64,000 nucleotides of DNA from Pedobacter fastidiosus (GCF_014306625.1 NZ_JACRYL010000007.1:474-64473); one strand, 5' to 3'; shown: positions 44,120-53,789, counted from the first letter of the stretch. Numbers and translations are program-made. The notes: generated by a model from the letters alone, not told the origin.

Positions 44120-45169
44120 CTAATGATTGTACTGTTTATCGTAATAAGATTGATAATTGCCCGAAGTTACATTGTTTAACCAGTCTTCGTTTTGAAGATA
44201 CCAATCCACTGTTTTGGCTAATCCTTCTTCAAATTGCAAACTTGGAACCCAATCCAATTGATTCTGAAGTTTGGTAGAGTCAATTGCATAACGCAAATCA
44301 TGACCAGCTCTATCCGTTACATAAGTAATTAATTTGGCAGATTCTCCAGCCTCACGACCAAGTTTCTGATCCATTATTGAGCACAATAGATTGATTAAAT
44401 CAATATTTTTCCACTCGTTATGACCGCCGATATTATAGGTATCGCCAGTTTTTGAATTATGGAATATAACGTCGATTGCACGAGCATGATCTTCTACCCA
44501 TAACCAATCGCGAACATTTTCACCTTTACCATAAACCGGTACAGGTTTGTTATTTTTGATGTTGTTAATGGCTAAAGGAATTAATTTTTCAGGAAAATGA
44601 TGTGAACCATAATTGTTAGAGCAATTAGAAATTACGCAATCCATTCCGTAAGTATCATGGTAAGCTCTCACAAAGTGATCAGAACTTGCTTTAGATGCGG
44701 AATATGGACTATGAGGATCATAAGCCGTAGTTTCTGTAAACATACCTTCTTCACCTAATGCGCCGTAAACTTCATCAGTACTTACATGATAAAATCTCTT
44801 TTTATCGTAATCACCTTTCCAATATTCGCGGGCAGCATTAAGTAAATTTACTGTTCCAATTACATTTGTAATTACAAAAGCTGTTGGATCTGCAATTGAA
44901 CGATCTACATGACTTTCAGCTGCTAAATGAATTACGGCATCAAAGTTTTCTGCTTTGAAAAGTTCGTTCATCGCTTCTGCATCAGCAATATCTTCTTTTA
45001 CAAACCGGTAGTTAGGCTTGTTTTCAATATCGGTTAAATTAGCCAGATTGCCAGCGTAGGTAAGTTTATCAAGATTTACAATCTCATATTGAGGATAGTT
45101 GGTAACGAATCGGCGCACTACGTGCGAACCGATAAAACCTGCTCCACCGGTAATTAGAATTTTTTTCAC
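44120..45169 (-). CDS. rmlB: dTDP-glucose 4,6-dehydratase
   Basis: Extended SDR of 349 residues that turns dTDP-glucose into the 4-keto-6-deoxy sugar. GGAGFIGSHVVR, HLAAESHVDRSI, STDEVYG and YSASKASSDH (YxxxK) are all canonical. It heads the rmlBCDA operon; no clear -7 box is visible upstream. Confidence 0.95.
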   Translation of the reverse strand: MKKILITGGAGFIGSHVVRRFVTNYPQYEIVNLDKLTYAGNLANLTDIENKPNYRFVKEDIADAEAMNELFKAENFDAVIHLAAESHVDRSIADPTAFVITNVIGTVNLLNAAREYWKGDYDKKRFYHVSTDEVYGALGEEGMFTETTAYDPHSPYSASKASSDHFVRAYHDTYGMDCVISNCSNNYGSHHFPEKLIPLAINNIKNNKPVPVYGKGENVRDWLWVEDHARAIDVIFHNSKTGDTYNIGGHNEWKNIDLINLLCSIMDQKLGREAGESAKLITYVTDRAGHDLRYAIDSTKLQNQLDWVPSLQFEEGLAKTVDWYLQNEDWLNNVTSGNYQSYYDKQYNH

Positions 45170-45229
45170 AGTTAAAAATGATTTTCAGTCTGCTAAAATA
45201 ACATAGATATTACACATAAACAACTTATT

Positions 45230-45266
45230 AGCCCTAAACGGCTACAACTTTATGCGAATTAGGGCT
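45230..45266 (-). terminator. Possible terminator after the unknown 223-residue gene
   Basis: AGCCCTAA and TTAGGGCT form an 8-base stem with a 21-base loop, 36 bases past the stop of the gene to the right. The T-run after it is poor, so it may be only a dyad. Confidence 0.35.
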
Positions 45267-45301
45267 TCAAAGTCTAACCTATTTTTATTAATTCTAAGTT
45301 A

Positions 45302-45973
45302 TCAATTTAGAACGCGGCTAGAAATTAAAAATAGAGCTTCCAATAATTTTTCCAACAGTTCATATTGTTCAAAAATGAATTTACTATCCAGCTGACTTAT
45401 ACTACTTCGATTACTTAATGCCGAATAAAGCCACTCTTGCATCCCAAATCTTATTACCCTCAAATTTGAGGAAGTTAGTGTTACACTTAGGTATTTCAAT
45501 GGATTACTCTTTTCCGCTTTATCCAAACAACAGATTAAGGCATCAGAGTTTAGCAAATCAACTTGGTCAAAATCATCATCAATTGAATGTTGCTTTAAAG
45601 CAATTAAGTACCCCGAATGAAATAATTGAATCAACTGGTTATGAAAAAACAACAATTCGTTCCCATTTTCGTACCGGAGCTCTTCGGTTAATGCAGTCTT
45701 AAACCAATATTTAAGTTTTGCTTTAGCACTGATCAAATCATTTCCATTGAAGAAATTTTCTAATACAATTCTTGGGTTAGTAAGTTGTTCATCATTCAGC
45801 AGCAGCGGACAACTATTCTCAAATCCATTTATTTCGGTTTCATTTAATCTTCTTTCGGTTTTTAGCCAATGTTCTAAATAATCCAATCTCTTGCCAAAAT
45901 TTCCAAAGCCTGGAAGTTCTTCAGCCTGCTCTATAATTAAATTGCCTTGAATTATCTTTGAAGAATCTTCCAT
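45302..45973 (-). CDS. Uncharacterised alpha-helical protein
   Basis: I do not recognise this 223-residue protein. It is rich in Leu, Glu and Asn with long predicted helices, has no signal peptide, no membrane segment and no metal motif. It is divergent from the S24 regulator with 108 bases between the two starts, and a strong dyad lies in that gap, so joint regulation is likely. The closest idea from context is a damage- or phage-response partner, but the sequence itself gives no evidence for that. Confidence 0.6.
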   Translation of the reverse strand: MEDSSKIIQGNLIIEQAEELPGFGNFGKRLDYLEHWLKTERRLNETEINGFENSCPLLLNDEQLTNPRIVLENFFNGNDLISAKAKLKYWFKTALTEELRYENGNELLFFHNQLIQLFHSGYLIALKQHSIDDDFDQVDLLNSDALICCLDKAEKSNPLKYLSVTLTSSNLRVIRFGMQEWLYSALSNRSSISQLDSKFIFEQYELLEKLLEALFLISSRVLN

Positions 45974-46035
45974 AATGGATTAATTTAGTATTTTAACTAT
46001 CTTTCGATGCTAAAACAAACATACACATTAGATAT

Positions 46036-46065
46036 AAGTAAAATGAATTATAATTCCCTTTACTT
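46036..46065. promoter_or_regulatory. Nested 30-bp dyad between the divergent genes
   Basis: AAGTAAA, two bases, GAATTATAATTC, two bases, TTTACTT: the inner 12 bases are a perfect palindrome and the outer arms are perfect complements, sharing one symmetry axis. It ends 16 bases before the S24 regulator start. A dimeric HTH protein binding here would repress its own gene. Confidence 0.6.
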
Positions 46066-46081
46066 AAATATAAATTTATAA

Positions 46082-46729
46082 ATGACTGAAAATCAAAGAC
46101 TAAAATTATTAATAGATAGACTAAATTTTAAAACTCAAAAAGAATTTGCAGAAAGTTTAAATATCCAGCAAGGATCACTTTCGGATATTTTACGGGAAAG
46201 AATCGGGATTTCTAATGCAATAAAAGATCGGCTGTTTTTAAAATTTAATGTTAATATAACTTGGCTGGAAGAAGGAACAGGAGAACCTTTTCTAAAAAAA
46301 GGACCAATCATTTCAGAAACCAAAGAGGGTGTACCTTATTTTGACATTAGCCTATCAGATACCGATACACTACTGCTAGAAGAAGACCAAGCAGATTATT
46401 TTGTAAACTATAAGCCGTTTAATGATTGTACTGCCTACTTACCTGTTTACGGCGATAGTATGTACCCAAAATATGCATCAGGAGAAATTATTGCCGTAAG
46501 GGAAGTCACTAACTACGAAGTACTGCAATGGGGAGAATCTTATGTTGTAATGGCGGATGAAAAATCAAATCACATGCGGAGCATTAAAATGATTTATGAG
46601 CATGCAGATAAATCAAAACTCATACTTCGATCTTCCAACCCAAATTTTAAGGGCGATACCATTATAGAGAAAAATAGCATTTCATCCCTATATATTATAA
46701 AAGGCAAAATAACTAGAAACCTAATTTAA
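46082..46729 (+). CDS. HTH transcriptional regulator with S24 (LexA/CI-like) domain
   Basis: A 215-residue CI-type regulator. Residues 7-65 form an HTH (QKEFAESLNIQQGSLSDILRE with the recognition helix), 120-210 the S24 peptidase-like domain with Ser126 in YGDSMYP and Lys169 in RSIKM as the Ser/Lys dyad. No Ala-Gly or Cys-Gly cleavage site appears in the linker (residues 66-118), so RecA-triggered self-cleavage is doubtful. It may be a simple dimer-controlled repressor, perhaps of phage origin, although no phage genes are near. Confidence 0.85.
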   Translation: MTENQRLKLLIDRLNFKTQKEFAESLNIQQGSLSDILRERIGISNAIKDRLFLKFNVNITWLEEGTGEPFLKKGPIISETKEGVPYFDISLSDTDTLLLEEDQADYFVNYKPFNDCTAYLPVYGDSMYPKYASGEIIAVREVTNYEVLQWGESYVVMADEKSNHMRSIKMIYEHADKSKLILRSSNPNFKGDTIIEKNSISSLYIIKGKITRNLI

Positions 46730-46855
46730 GCTAAAGTTAGCGCTAATTTACTCAATGCTGCGTCATGGTTGTGCCTATATATCTCCGTGGTATAGGGCAT
46801 GATAATGAATAGATGATGGCCTTTTGACCAAATTTGTAAGCATCCTAACAAGATA

Positions 46856-47422
46856 TTACATGGCCTCTACAGCGCCTTCCAGTTCCTTATACCATTCTGC
46901 TCCATACTTGCGAATTAACGGCGTTTTCAAGAAACTGTAAACAGGTACTTTCAGTTCTCTACCAAAAGTACAGGCATCGTGGCATATGTGCCAACGGTCG
47001 TAATTCAATACTTCAAATTCTGGATATTTAGTAATCCTGATTGGGTATAAATGGCATGAAATAGGTTTTTGCCATTCCACTATTCCCTGCTCATATGCTT
47101 TTTCAATGGCGCATTTAGTAATCCCCCCTTCAAATAGAACGTAGGCACATTCTTTATTTCCATCTACACAGGGCGTTGTTAAATCTCCGTCCAAATCGGT
47201 TACATAAACGCCTTGTTCCTCAATTGCTTTGATTCCTTTCTCATTGAGCAAATGCTTAATTTTTGGATATATTTCTGCAAGTACTGCCGTTTCTTCAACA
47301 TCTAAAGGTGCACCAGAATCTCCTTCAACACAGCAAATGCCTTTGCACTTACTTAAATTACATACAAAGTTCTCTTTTAAAACATCCTCGTGCACAAGCA
47401 CCTGTTCAACTTCTATCATCAT
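46856..47422 (-). CDS. DUF3109 cysteine-rich protein
   Basis: A 188-residue cytoplasmic protein of the DUF3109 family. The N-terminal CNLSKCKGICC cluster (residues about 21-31) plus later Cys and His residues (ECAYVLFE, CAIE, CHLY, HICHDAC) suggest a metal or Fe-S centre. Function unknown. It directly follows the DUF3108 gene with no spacing, a pairing seen often in Bacteroidota as far as I recall. Confidence 0.85.
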   Translation of the reverse strand: MMIEVEQVLVHEDVLKENFVCNLSKCKGICCVEGDSGAPLDVEETAVLAEIYPKIKHLLNEKGIKAIEEQGVYVTDLDGDLTTPCVDGNKECAYVLFEGGITKCAIEKAYEQGIVEWQKPISCHLYPIRITKYPEFEVLNYDRWHICHDACTFGRELKVPVYSFLKTPLIRKYGAEWYKELEGAVEAM

Positions 47423-48196
47423 TTATTCTTTTGCTAAAGCATATTTTAAACCATCTGCAGATTTAAGCTCCATAGTAACAGCACCTACTAAAATTTCTAC
47501 TTGCGCTTTTACGGGAACCCTGTTTCCATCATCCGTTACCCATAAATATAAGCGACTATCTTTTTTAAAAATTCTACCTGGTTTTATAGATGGGCTAAAT
47601 TTTAAACAGCGAATGTTCCCAAGTTTGCACTTAACTGTTTCCTTACCAACATATTCTACTTCCAAAGCAGAAATTTCATCGCCTAAGAAATAGTTCAGTT
47701 TAAATTTATCACCAATCTTGATCTTCGCAATATCTAAACTTCTAGCAAAGTAATATGCAGAAACCAGATCGAAAGTTTGAGTGGTGGGCGTTGTAAAAGT
47801 TCCTCGGTTAGAGACTACTTTCTTACCATCCTGATTAAATCTTGCCTTGTCTTGTCTTTTATAACTGGCCTCTCTAATATTTTCCTGATAGAAATAGGGC
47901 GTCAAATCCGTTTTATCAATATAAGAATCGTAATGATCTCTAATTTTATAAAAAACATCGAACGTACCCGATGTCTGTGCATCTACGGTAAGTTTATACG
48001 TTGGTTTATTATCAAATTTCAAATCAGAATTGGTCACTTTTATGGTTGCTTCTGCCGCGGTGATAAAGCCATAGCGAAGCTTGTAACCTAAAACCTCCCC
48101 ATCCTGAAATACGGGCTCCTTCTTCAGTGGCAACTCCTGCGAAAAAACTGGCATCGCACCTAAAGCAATAGCCAGAATTAAAAATAGTGTTTTCAT
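47423..48196 (-). CDS. Exported DUF3108 protein
   Basis: A 257-residue periplasmic or outer-membrane-associated protein starting MKTLFLILAIALGAMPVFS, a clear signal peptide, and carrying the DUF3108 beta-rich domain (GEVLGYKLRYGF, DHYDSYIDKTDLTPYFY, RLYLWVTDDGNRVPV). A frame is open 13 codons further upstream but would spoil the signal peptide. The family is thought to bind lipid-like molecules because of its LolA-like fold; not proven. Confidence 0.82.
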   Translation of the reverse strand: MKTLFLILAIALGAMPVFSQELPLKKEPVFQDGEVLGYKLRYGFITAAEATIKVTNSDLKFDNKPTYKLTVDAQTSGTFDVFYKIRDHYDSYIDKTDLTPYFYQENIREASYKRQDKARFNQDGKKVVSNRGTFTTPTTQTFDLVSAYYFARSLDIAKIKIGDKFKLNYFLGDEISALEVEYVGKETVKCKLGNIRCLKFSPSIKPGRIFKKDSRLYLWVTDDGNRVPVKAQVEILVGAVTMELKSADGLKYALAKE

Positions 48197-48295
48197 TTGC
48201 TTGTGTTTTTCATTTGTGTTGATCTCTGTAAACATCTAAAAGATTAATTCACAATAATCAGTACGAAAGATATGCAAAAAGCAAACCAATTTTCA

Positions 48296-48811
48296 CTAAT
48301 CTTTTCTTTTGTAAACCGGAACTGTAGAGCAGGGCTCGCCAAACATAATACTTTTTACAACAGGTGTTAAAAGATTGGTAATCTCTACATAGGCAGAAAC
48401 TGGAATATCTATGTCTCCACATCCTTTTACAACCACCCTTTCATTGGCATAAGTATTTGGGTCTATTTTGGATATGGCCTTTGTAAACATCACCGCTTCT
48501 AAGGTATCCAATCCACCAAATACAATCTCTTTTGCATAAGGCTTCATTCTATTCGCCAAAAGCATGTAAGCCCAAGTTGGCACAATTGCATCCGCAGAAC
48601 AGATAATTGCTACATTTTTATCTTGATACTTAGACCAATCATAAGTTTTGATAAACTCGCGAAAATCCTTTTCCCTTAACATTAGTCCATGGAAAAGATT
48701 ATCCTTAATATCATACAACACACGTTCTCCATGATCATAATAATCTTCTAGGTTTAAAGTGATTAAACCACTGCTTGCTACCTTATTGATGATGTTCTCT
48801 TGAATCTCCAT
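48296..48811 (-). CDS. DUF2480 protein
   Basis: A 171-residue protein of the Bacteroidota-specific DUF2480 family; recognisable blocks are LDYYDHGERVLYDIKDNLFHG-like (DYYDHGERV) and VPTWAYMLL. It has no signal peptide. Function unknown; it follows the ppiD-like gene after a strong terminator, so it has its own promoter. Confidence 0.83.
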   Translation of the reverse strand: MEIQENIINKVASSGLITLNLEDYYDHGERVLYDIKDNLFHGLMLREKDFREFIKTYDWSKYQDKNVAIICSADAIVPTWAYMLLANRMKPYAKEIVFGGLDTLEAVMFTKAISKIDPNTYANERVVVKGCGDIDIPVSAYVEITNLLTPVVKSIMFGEPCSTVPVYKRKD

Positions 48812-48828
48812 AGCGTATTAATAAAAAA

Positions 48829-48857
48829 AACCGTCCAGACTTTAAGTCTAGACGGTT
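48829..48857 (-). terminator. Terminator of the PpiD-like gene
   Basis: AACCGTCCAGACTT and AAGTCTAGACGGTT form a 14-base stem with a single C-A mismatch; on the minus strand it is followed by TTTTTT (A-run on the plus strand). Confidence 0.85.
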
Positions 48858-48878
48858 ACAAAATTACGTAATTTCTAA

Positions 48879-50963
48879 TTAATAGAATTTCACGCGATTG
48901 TCTTTTATCGTAGCATTATCTTGTAAAGCTTGGAAAGCTGCACCTAAAGAGCGCTGACCTAAACTTAACAACATACTTTCTTTCTGCTTAAACATATTTG
49001 CAATTGGAGCTGGGTTTGTAAATCCATCTACAGAGAATATGTAAACACCACGTTCACCATCAACTGGAGCAGAAACTTTACCCGGTTGAGAACCGAACAC
49101 GCTACCAACTAATTTATTTTCTTGCGCTACTCCTGGGATAATTGGATTAGCAAAAACAATATTTTGAACTGGATTAACTGGACGGCCAACTTTAGATGCA
49201 ATTTGATCTAGACTTGCTTTTCCAGCTTTATCGAATTTCTCTTTCAACATTTTAGCTTTAACCGCATTGCGAACCATTGGTTCAATTTCTTTCTTAACTG
49301 CTTCTAATGGCAAGGTACCCTTTGGTCTAACCTCAGTTACATGCGCAATAACGTATGAGTTTGTCATGGTGTAGATTTCAGGTAAAACATCACCTTTATC
49401 TGCAGCATAAGCATCTTGAATTAATTTACGAGGATTATCTAACCCAGCCGCAAAGCCTTGAGTTGGAGCAATTTTATCTGCAACTGAAACTTTTAAGCCT
49501 TTCTCTTGTGCGTATTTGCTAAAATCTTTTCCTTTAACATCGTTTAAGAAATTGCTAGCTGCTTTATAAGCCGCCGCTTGCGTTTTACTACTTGCACCTA
49601 AAGCTTTCTCTACATACGCTATCTTAGCCACTTTTGAAGAACCAATTTGCTTTTCGATTTTAATTACATGAATCCCAAATTGAGATTTAACCACTCTAAT
49701 ATCTCCTGCTTTACCATCGAAGGCAGCATTTTCAAATTCTGGAACCATAGCGCCACGAGCAAATGTACCTAGCTCGCCACCCTTATCTTTAGACCCATCA
49801 ATACTGTAGTTCTTAGCTAGTTCTGCAAAGTTACCGCCTTTTAAAATTAAGCTCTTTAATGAATCTGCGAGTTTTACGGCTTTATCTTCGCCACCAACCT
49901 TAGCTGGATCAATTAATATATGACTTGCTTTTACAGAATCTGGAGAGAAACGTGTATCAATAACCTTAACTAATTTATAAGAAGTTCCAGTTAATTTAGG
50001 TCCGTAAAAACTGCCAGCCGGTAAAGCAAAAACTGCTGAATCTATTGCTGGATCCAATTTTCCTTTTGTTAAATAAGTGAAAGGAATTTTAACATCAGAA
50101 TTAATCGCTGCGAAAAGTGAATCATTTGGAGCCACTTTAAAATTTTCTGCAATTTTATCAACCTGAGTTTTTACCGCCAATGAATCTGCAGCTGTTGGGC
50201 TAATGCTAAACGTTACATAATCAAATGAGCGAGTTTCTTGTGGATTGTTAAACCGTGCTTTGTTTTGATCGTAATATTCCGAATAGTCAGCATCGCTCAA
50301 TTTAACCGAAGCATCAGGAATAGATGTATAATCTAAACTTACATATTTAAAGTTCGCCAGTTTGTTGCGGTTATTATATTCATCTGTTGCTTCTAATGAA
50401 GTTACATAAACCGAGTTACGGATTAAGTTAGAATACTTTTGCTGTAAGCTTTGGTTTTTAATCTCTTGTTGTAATAAGTTAGATTGGCTTACCGCTTGAG
50501 GTTCCTTAGATTTTAAGAAGTTCATTAGCGCAACGCGATCTACCTGGCCAGTTTGAGGATTAGAAAAATATTGCTTAATTAATGGGCTAGGATTTTGTCC
50601 TTGCAATAAATCCAATAATTCATCATCAGAAACTGTTAAGCCTAAACGCTCATATTCTTTATTTAACAATACACCTGCTAACTCTGCATTCCAAGCTTGG
50701 TCTACAGCCATCGCAGTCATCTGTGCATTTGCACTACCGCCATATTGTTGTTTAAATTGATTTAAATTCTGATCTACCTTTGGTCCGAACTCATCAATGC
50801 TGATATCTTTCCCATCAACCGAACCTACTGTTTTTTGGTTTGCTGCCCAAAAAGGTTTACCCACGTTAATTGCATCACCTACTAAAAATGCAACAATTGC
50901 AAAACCGATTGCGAAGACTAGTATATAGCCAGCACGATTACGCAAAAATGTCATTAATCCCAT
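48879..50963 (-). CDS. PpiD-like membrane-anchored peptidyl-prolyl isomerase
   Basis: A 694-residue inner-membrane protein: N-terminal helix (residues 9-32, AGYILVFAIGFAIVAFLVG), a SurA-N-like chaperone domain, then a parvulin domain near 345-445 with SHILI, GGNFAELAKNYS, GGELGTFARG and FGIHVIKIE. PpiD-type foldases help newly exported outer-membrane proteins to fold. Terminal FY and the region after 460 resemble a second, degenerate parvulin. A 220-base gap separates it from lptC. Confidence 0.88.
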   Translation of the reverse strand: MGLMTFLRNRAGYILVFAIGFAIVAFLVGDAINVGKPFWAANQKTVGSVDGKDISIDEFGPKVDQNLNQFKQQYGGSANAQMTAMAVDQAWNAELAGVLLNKEYERLGLTVSDDELLDLLQGQNPSPLIKQYFSNPQTGQVDRVALMNFLKSKEPQAVSQSNLLQQEIKNQSLQQKYSNLIRNSVYVTSLEATDEYNNRNKLANFKYVSLDYTSIPDASVKLSDADYSEYYDQNKARFNNPQETRSFDYVTFSISPTAADSLAVKTQVDKIAENFKVAPNDSLFAAINSDVKIPFTYLTKGKLDPAIDSAVFALPAGSFYGPKLTGTSYKLVKVIDTRFSPDSVKASHILIDPAKVGGEDKAVKLADSLKSLILKGGNFAELAKNYSIDGSKDKGGELGTFARGAMVPEFENAAFDGKAGDIRVVKSQFGIHVIKIEKQIGSSKVAKIAYVEKALGASSKTQAAAYKAASNFLNDVKGKDFSKYAQEKGLKVSVADKIAPTQGFAAGLDNPRKLIQDAYAADKGDVLPEIYTMTNSYVIAHVTEVRPKGTLPLEAVKKEIEPMVRNAVKAKMLKEKFDKAGKASLDQIASKVGRPVNPVQNIVFANPIIPGVAQENKLVGSVFGSQPGKVSAPVDGERGVYIFSVDGFTNPAPIANMFKQKESMLLSLGQRSLGAAFQALQDNATIKDNRVKFY

Positions 50964-51185
50964 ATTGTACTTTATAAATTTATTTAGTTTTTTTTAAGAG
51001 GGCGCAAGATACAAATTTGACTCAAAAAAGAAAACACAAAATTTTATTTATCAAGTGTTTAATTTTTAAGCAAATAGCTCTTGTAAAAAATGGGTGATTA
51101 TTAGGATGAATAATGGATTGAATGATGCTCAAAAATGGCAAATTCTATCCTGCTCTAATTGAATCACTCAATTATTTAGTACACT

Positions 51186-51761
51186 CTAAGGCGCAATATT
51201 ATCTTTTAAATTAACCTGTCCGTTGCCGTTACTAATTTTGTAAGTGCTAAAATCTTGAGGTGCTTCGAAATTAATGCCTTCAACAATATTTCCATCTACA
51301 CTTTGCACTCTAACTTTTACCGTAGAATAAAAAAGCTTTTTGGCTTCATCCCAAATCAGTTCCTCTGATGAAAATGTATCGCCCTTATTGTTTTTAACGA
51401 TTACGTTCTTCCTAAAAGTTGTTTTAAGCTCTTGATCTTTCCTTATCGCATAATCAGAAATTAAGGTACCATCAATAGTCCCGTTTTGAGCATTAAAGAA
51501 ATCGATTTTTACACCATTCGGCATTTCCTGCTCCATACCACCAGTTGATGGCGTAATTTTAACGAGTATTGGTGCATTTCCACGAGCTTTAACCCGAGCA
51601 GAATCACTGTAAATAACCTCAAAACCTTTTGTAGTATCGCGGGAGAGTGTAATCTTCCCTGTCGCTACTGAGTTTGCATTTTTTAGGTCGTCATCTCCAC
51701 AGGATGTCAAAAATAAAGACAAGCCCAAAAATGCAACATATATAAATGCGCTCAGTTTCAT
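51186..51761 (-). CDS. lptC: LPS export protein LptC
   Basis: Periplasmic bridge subunit of the Lpt machine. Unlike the E. coli form, it has a lipoprotein signal (FLTSCG, Cys21). The 191-residue protein has the LptC beta-jellyroll strands (NGVKIDFFNAQNG, RKNVIVKNNKGDTFSSEELIWDE, last block shown as SSEELIWDE). It overlaps the outer-membrane protein gene by one base. Adjacent coaX-type gene order is common in Bacteroidota. Confidence 0.85.
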   Translation of the reverse strand: MKLSAFIYVAFLGLSLFLTSCGDDDLKNANSVATGKITLSRDTTKGFEVIYSDSARVKARGNAPILVKITPSTGGMEQEMPNGVKIDFFNAQNGTIDGTLISDYAIRKDQELKTTFRKNVIVKNNKGDTFSSEELIWDEAKKLFYSTVKVRVQSVDGNIVEGINFEAPQDFSTYKISNGNGQVNLKDNIAP

Positions 51762-53053
51762 TAATCTACTTTATACTTACGGAACCAGGTATCGTTTAAG
51801 GTAAAACCTAAATGGAAATTGATGTATTGTTCTTTAACCAAGTTGTTGTTGAGTGTTCCCCTCTGACCAACTTCTGTTGTAAAGTTAATTTTATAAAATG
51901 CAGAACCAGCATTGGCAGAAGGCAATGGGAAACCAAAACCTAAGGAAGCACCCATTTGTTTAATATCCTGATTCGCGATCTGTATAAAAGTTTTATCGTA
52001 ATTGAAACCTAAACGGTAATCAACACGTTTCATGTAGCTGTTGTATGATGAATAATCTGGAGTCCATTGACCGCCGATTGAAGCACCCCAACTATCTTGC
52101 AAGCCCTGGTTTACATTGTTAATGCTCACCGCCGACCATTTGCTCATTCTAAAATCAGCACCGATCATCCATTTATCATTCTGTTGAATTGCGATACCAA
52201 AGTTATGCGTTAATGGAAGTTTCAAATTTGATTTTCCATTATCAACTGCACTTAACGTATCAATCGCAGTATTTTCATTACCACTTGCATCATAAGAATA
52301 TTGTGTAGCAAAGAACGATTGTGATGAACTGATTTTACCTGATGAACTACCAGAATAACCTAGAGTTAAAAGTGTTTTAGGGCCAACATTGATGTCGTAT
52401 TGAACACCATAAGAGTAATTTAAACCACCTACACTATTTTTATTTTGCAATCTTGAGTTAATTGTTCCTGCGCCAACATATTCTGTAGAACGGGTAGTTT
52501 GTAGATTTCCAAAAATGTATTCTAAGTTACCACCAATTCTTAAATGATCGCCGAAGCGGTATCCGTAACCCAAATAAGCTTTTGATAAACCACCTTCACC
52601 TTGGTAAATCTGATCTACAGACATCGTATCAACCTTTACACTGTTTCTGTAGCTATAACCAAGATCCGAGTAAGGTAAAATCCCAAAACTTAATGCTGAT
52701 CTTCTGGTTACCGGCGCTGCAAAAGCCAAATGACTAAACGTAGAGTTGAAGTTACTTTCGGTTGTACTTCCTTTTGATAAGCTACTTAAACTTGCGCTCA
52801 TACCAATATCAATGGTGGTTAAATTGATCCCTGCGTAAGATGCTGGGTTTTGCATATTGATGTAATTAAAGCCCGAAACTTTGTTTACTGCAGTAGAAAT
52901 ACCACCCATTGCTCTAAGTTGAGGCAATAACGAACCTTTGATATTTCCAAATCCATATCTAGAATAAGGTGATGACGTGGTAACCTGTGCCTGAACACTT
53001 AAACCACAAACAAGAACGAGTATGGCTGTAATATAATTTATTCTTTTGTACAT
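51761..53053 (-). CDS. Outer-membrane beta-barrel protein of unknown function
   Basis: A 430-residue exported protein starting MYKRINYITA with a signal ending near QAQ. The rest is alternating beta strands with GY, aromatic and Asn/Ser motifs like porin/FadL-type barrels (RYGFGNIKG, SYGVQYDI). It follows coaX with one base and precedes lptC. I prefer this start over one seven codons upstream. Substrate unknown; OMP of the cell-envelope cluster. Confidence 0.7.
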   Translation of the reverse strand: MYKRINYITAILVLVCGLSVQAQVTTSSPYSRYGFGNIKGSLLPQLRAMGGISTAVNKVSGFNYINMQNPASYAGINLTTIDIGMSASLSSLSKGSTTESNFNSTFSHLAFAAPVTRRSALSFGILPYSDLGYSYRNSVKVDTMSVDQIYQGEGGLSKAYLGYGYRFGDHLRIGGNLEYIFGNLQTTRSTEYVGAGTINSRLQNKNSVGGLNYSYGVQYDINVGPKTLLTLGYSGSSSGKISSSQSFFATQYSYDASGNENTAIDTLSAVDNGKSNLKLPLTHNFGIAIQQNDKWMIGADFRMSKWSAVSINNVNQGLQDSWGASIGGQWTPDYSSYNSYMKRVDYRLGFNYDKTFIQIANQDIKQMGASLGFGFPLPSANAGSAFYKINFTTEVGQRGTLNNNLVKEQYINFHLGFTLNDTWFRKYKVD

Positions 53054-53054
53054 T

Positions 53055-53789
53055 TTAATCTGCAATAGCTTCATTTAATCCTTTTAATACTAGATAGGGA
53101 TCTTTACTAATTTGAGGCGCAAAGATGCTGTTTTGTAATTGCTTATACAAAAAATTAGCATCACCGCCGGTAATTATCACCTTTAAAGTGCTTTCTTTCT
53201 TATTATTTAAGGCAATAAAGCCTTCAATTTCATTTATTATTCCCTGCAAAACCCCATTTTTTATTGCATTTTGGGTATCTGTTCCATCAGGAATTTCTGC
53301 TTCAGCATCCCAATCTACCATCGGCAACCGACCGGTAAATTGATGAACAGCTTTAAATCGCATCGCAATCCCCGGGCTAATACTTCCACCGAAATATTCG
53401 CCATTGCTGGTTAATAAATCGTAAGTTATGCAAGTGCCCGCATCAATAACTAAACTGGCCGAATTTGGAAACAGTGAATTTGCGCCCAAAACTGCCGCCC
53501 ATCTATCTAATCCTAAAGTAGCGGGGGTTTTATATTTATTCTGTATCCCTTTTGTCAATAACGTCGAAAATCGGGTATAAGTTGTATGTTGTTTTAAGAA
53601 GTTTTCTAGCAGATCTACTTCTTGTTTTACGGTACTAATGATAGATTTCTGTGGCGAAAATGCTTCGACAAGTTGAGCTAAATCATTAACATCAATGGTT
53701 TCCAAACGTTGATGATGTACCATTTCAGAACCTGCAAACACTGCAAGTTTAGTAGAAGAATTGCCAATATCGATGCTTAATCTATTCAT
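53055..53789 (-). CDS. coaX: Type III pantothenate kinase
   Basis: First step of coenzyme A synthesis, ATP-dependent. 244 residues with the ASKHA fold marks IDIGNSSTKLAVF, TPATLGLDRWAA, IDAGTCITYD and FGGSISPGI. GADR is replaced by GLDR. Standard. Confidence 0.92.
   Translation of the reverse strand: MNRLSIDIGNSSTKLAVFAGSEMVHHQRLETIDVNDLAQLVEAFSPQKSIISTVKQEVDLLENFLKQHTTYTRFSTLLTKGIQNKYKTPATLGLDRWAAVLGANSLFPNSASLVIDAGTCITYDLLTSNGEYFGGSISPGIAMRFKAVHQFTGRLPMVDWDAEAEIPDGTDTQNAIKNGVLQGIINEIEGFIALNNKKESTLKVIITGGDANFLYKQLQNSIFAPQISKDPYLVLKGLNEAIAD

Noticed and set aside
41808..45169. Unusual features in the rhamnose genes
   Set aside because: Gene order, lengths and motifs are standard rmlBCDA; nothing new.
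46737..46746. Palindrome TTAGCGCTAA after the S24 regulator
   Set aside because: Short, no T-run and not repeated; treated as chance.
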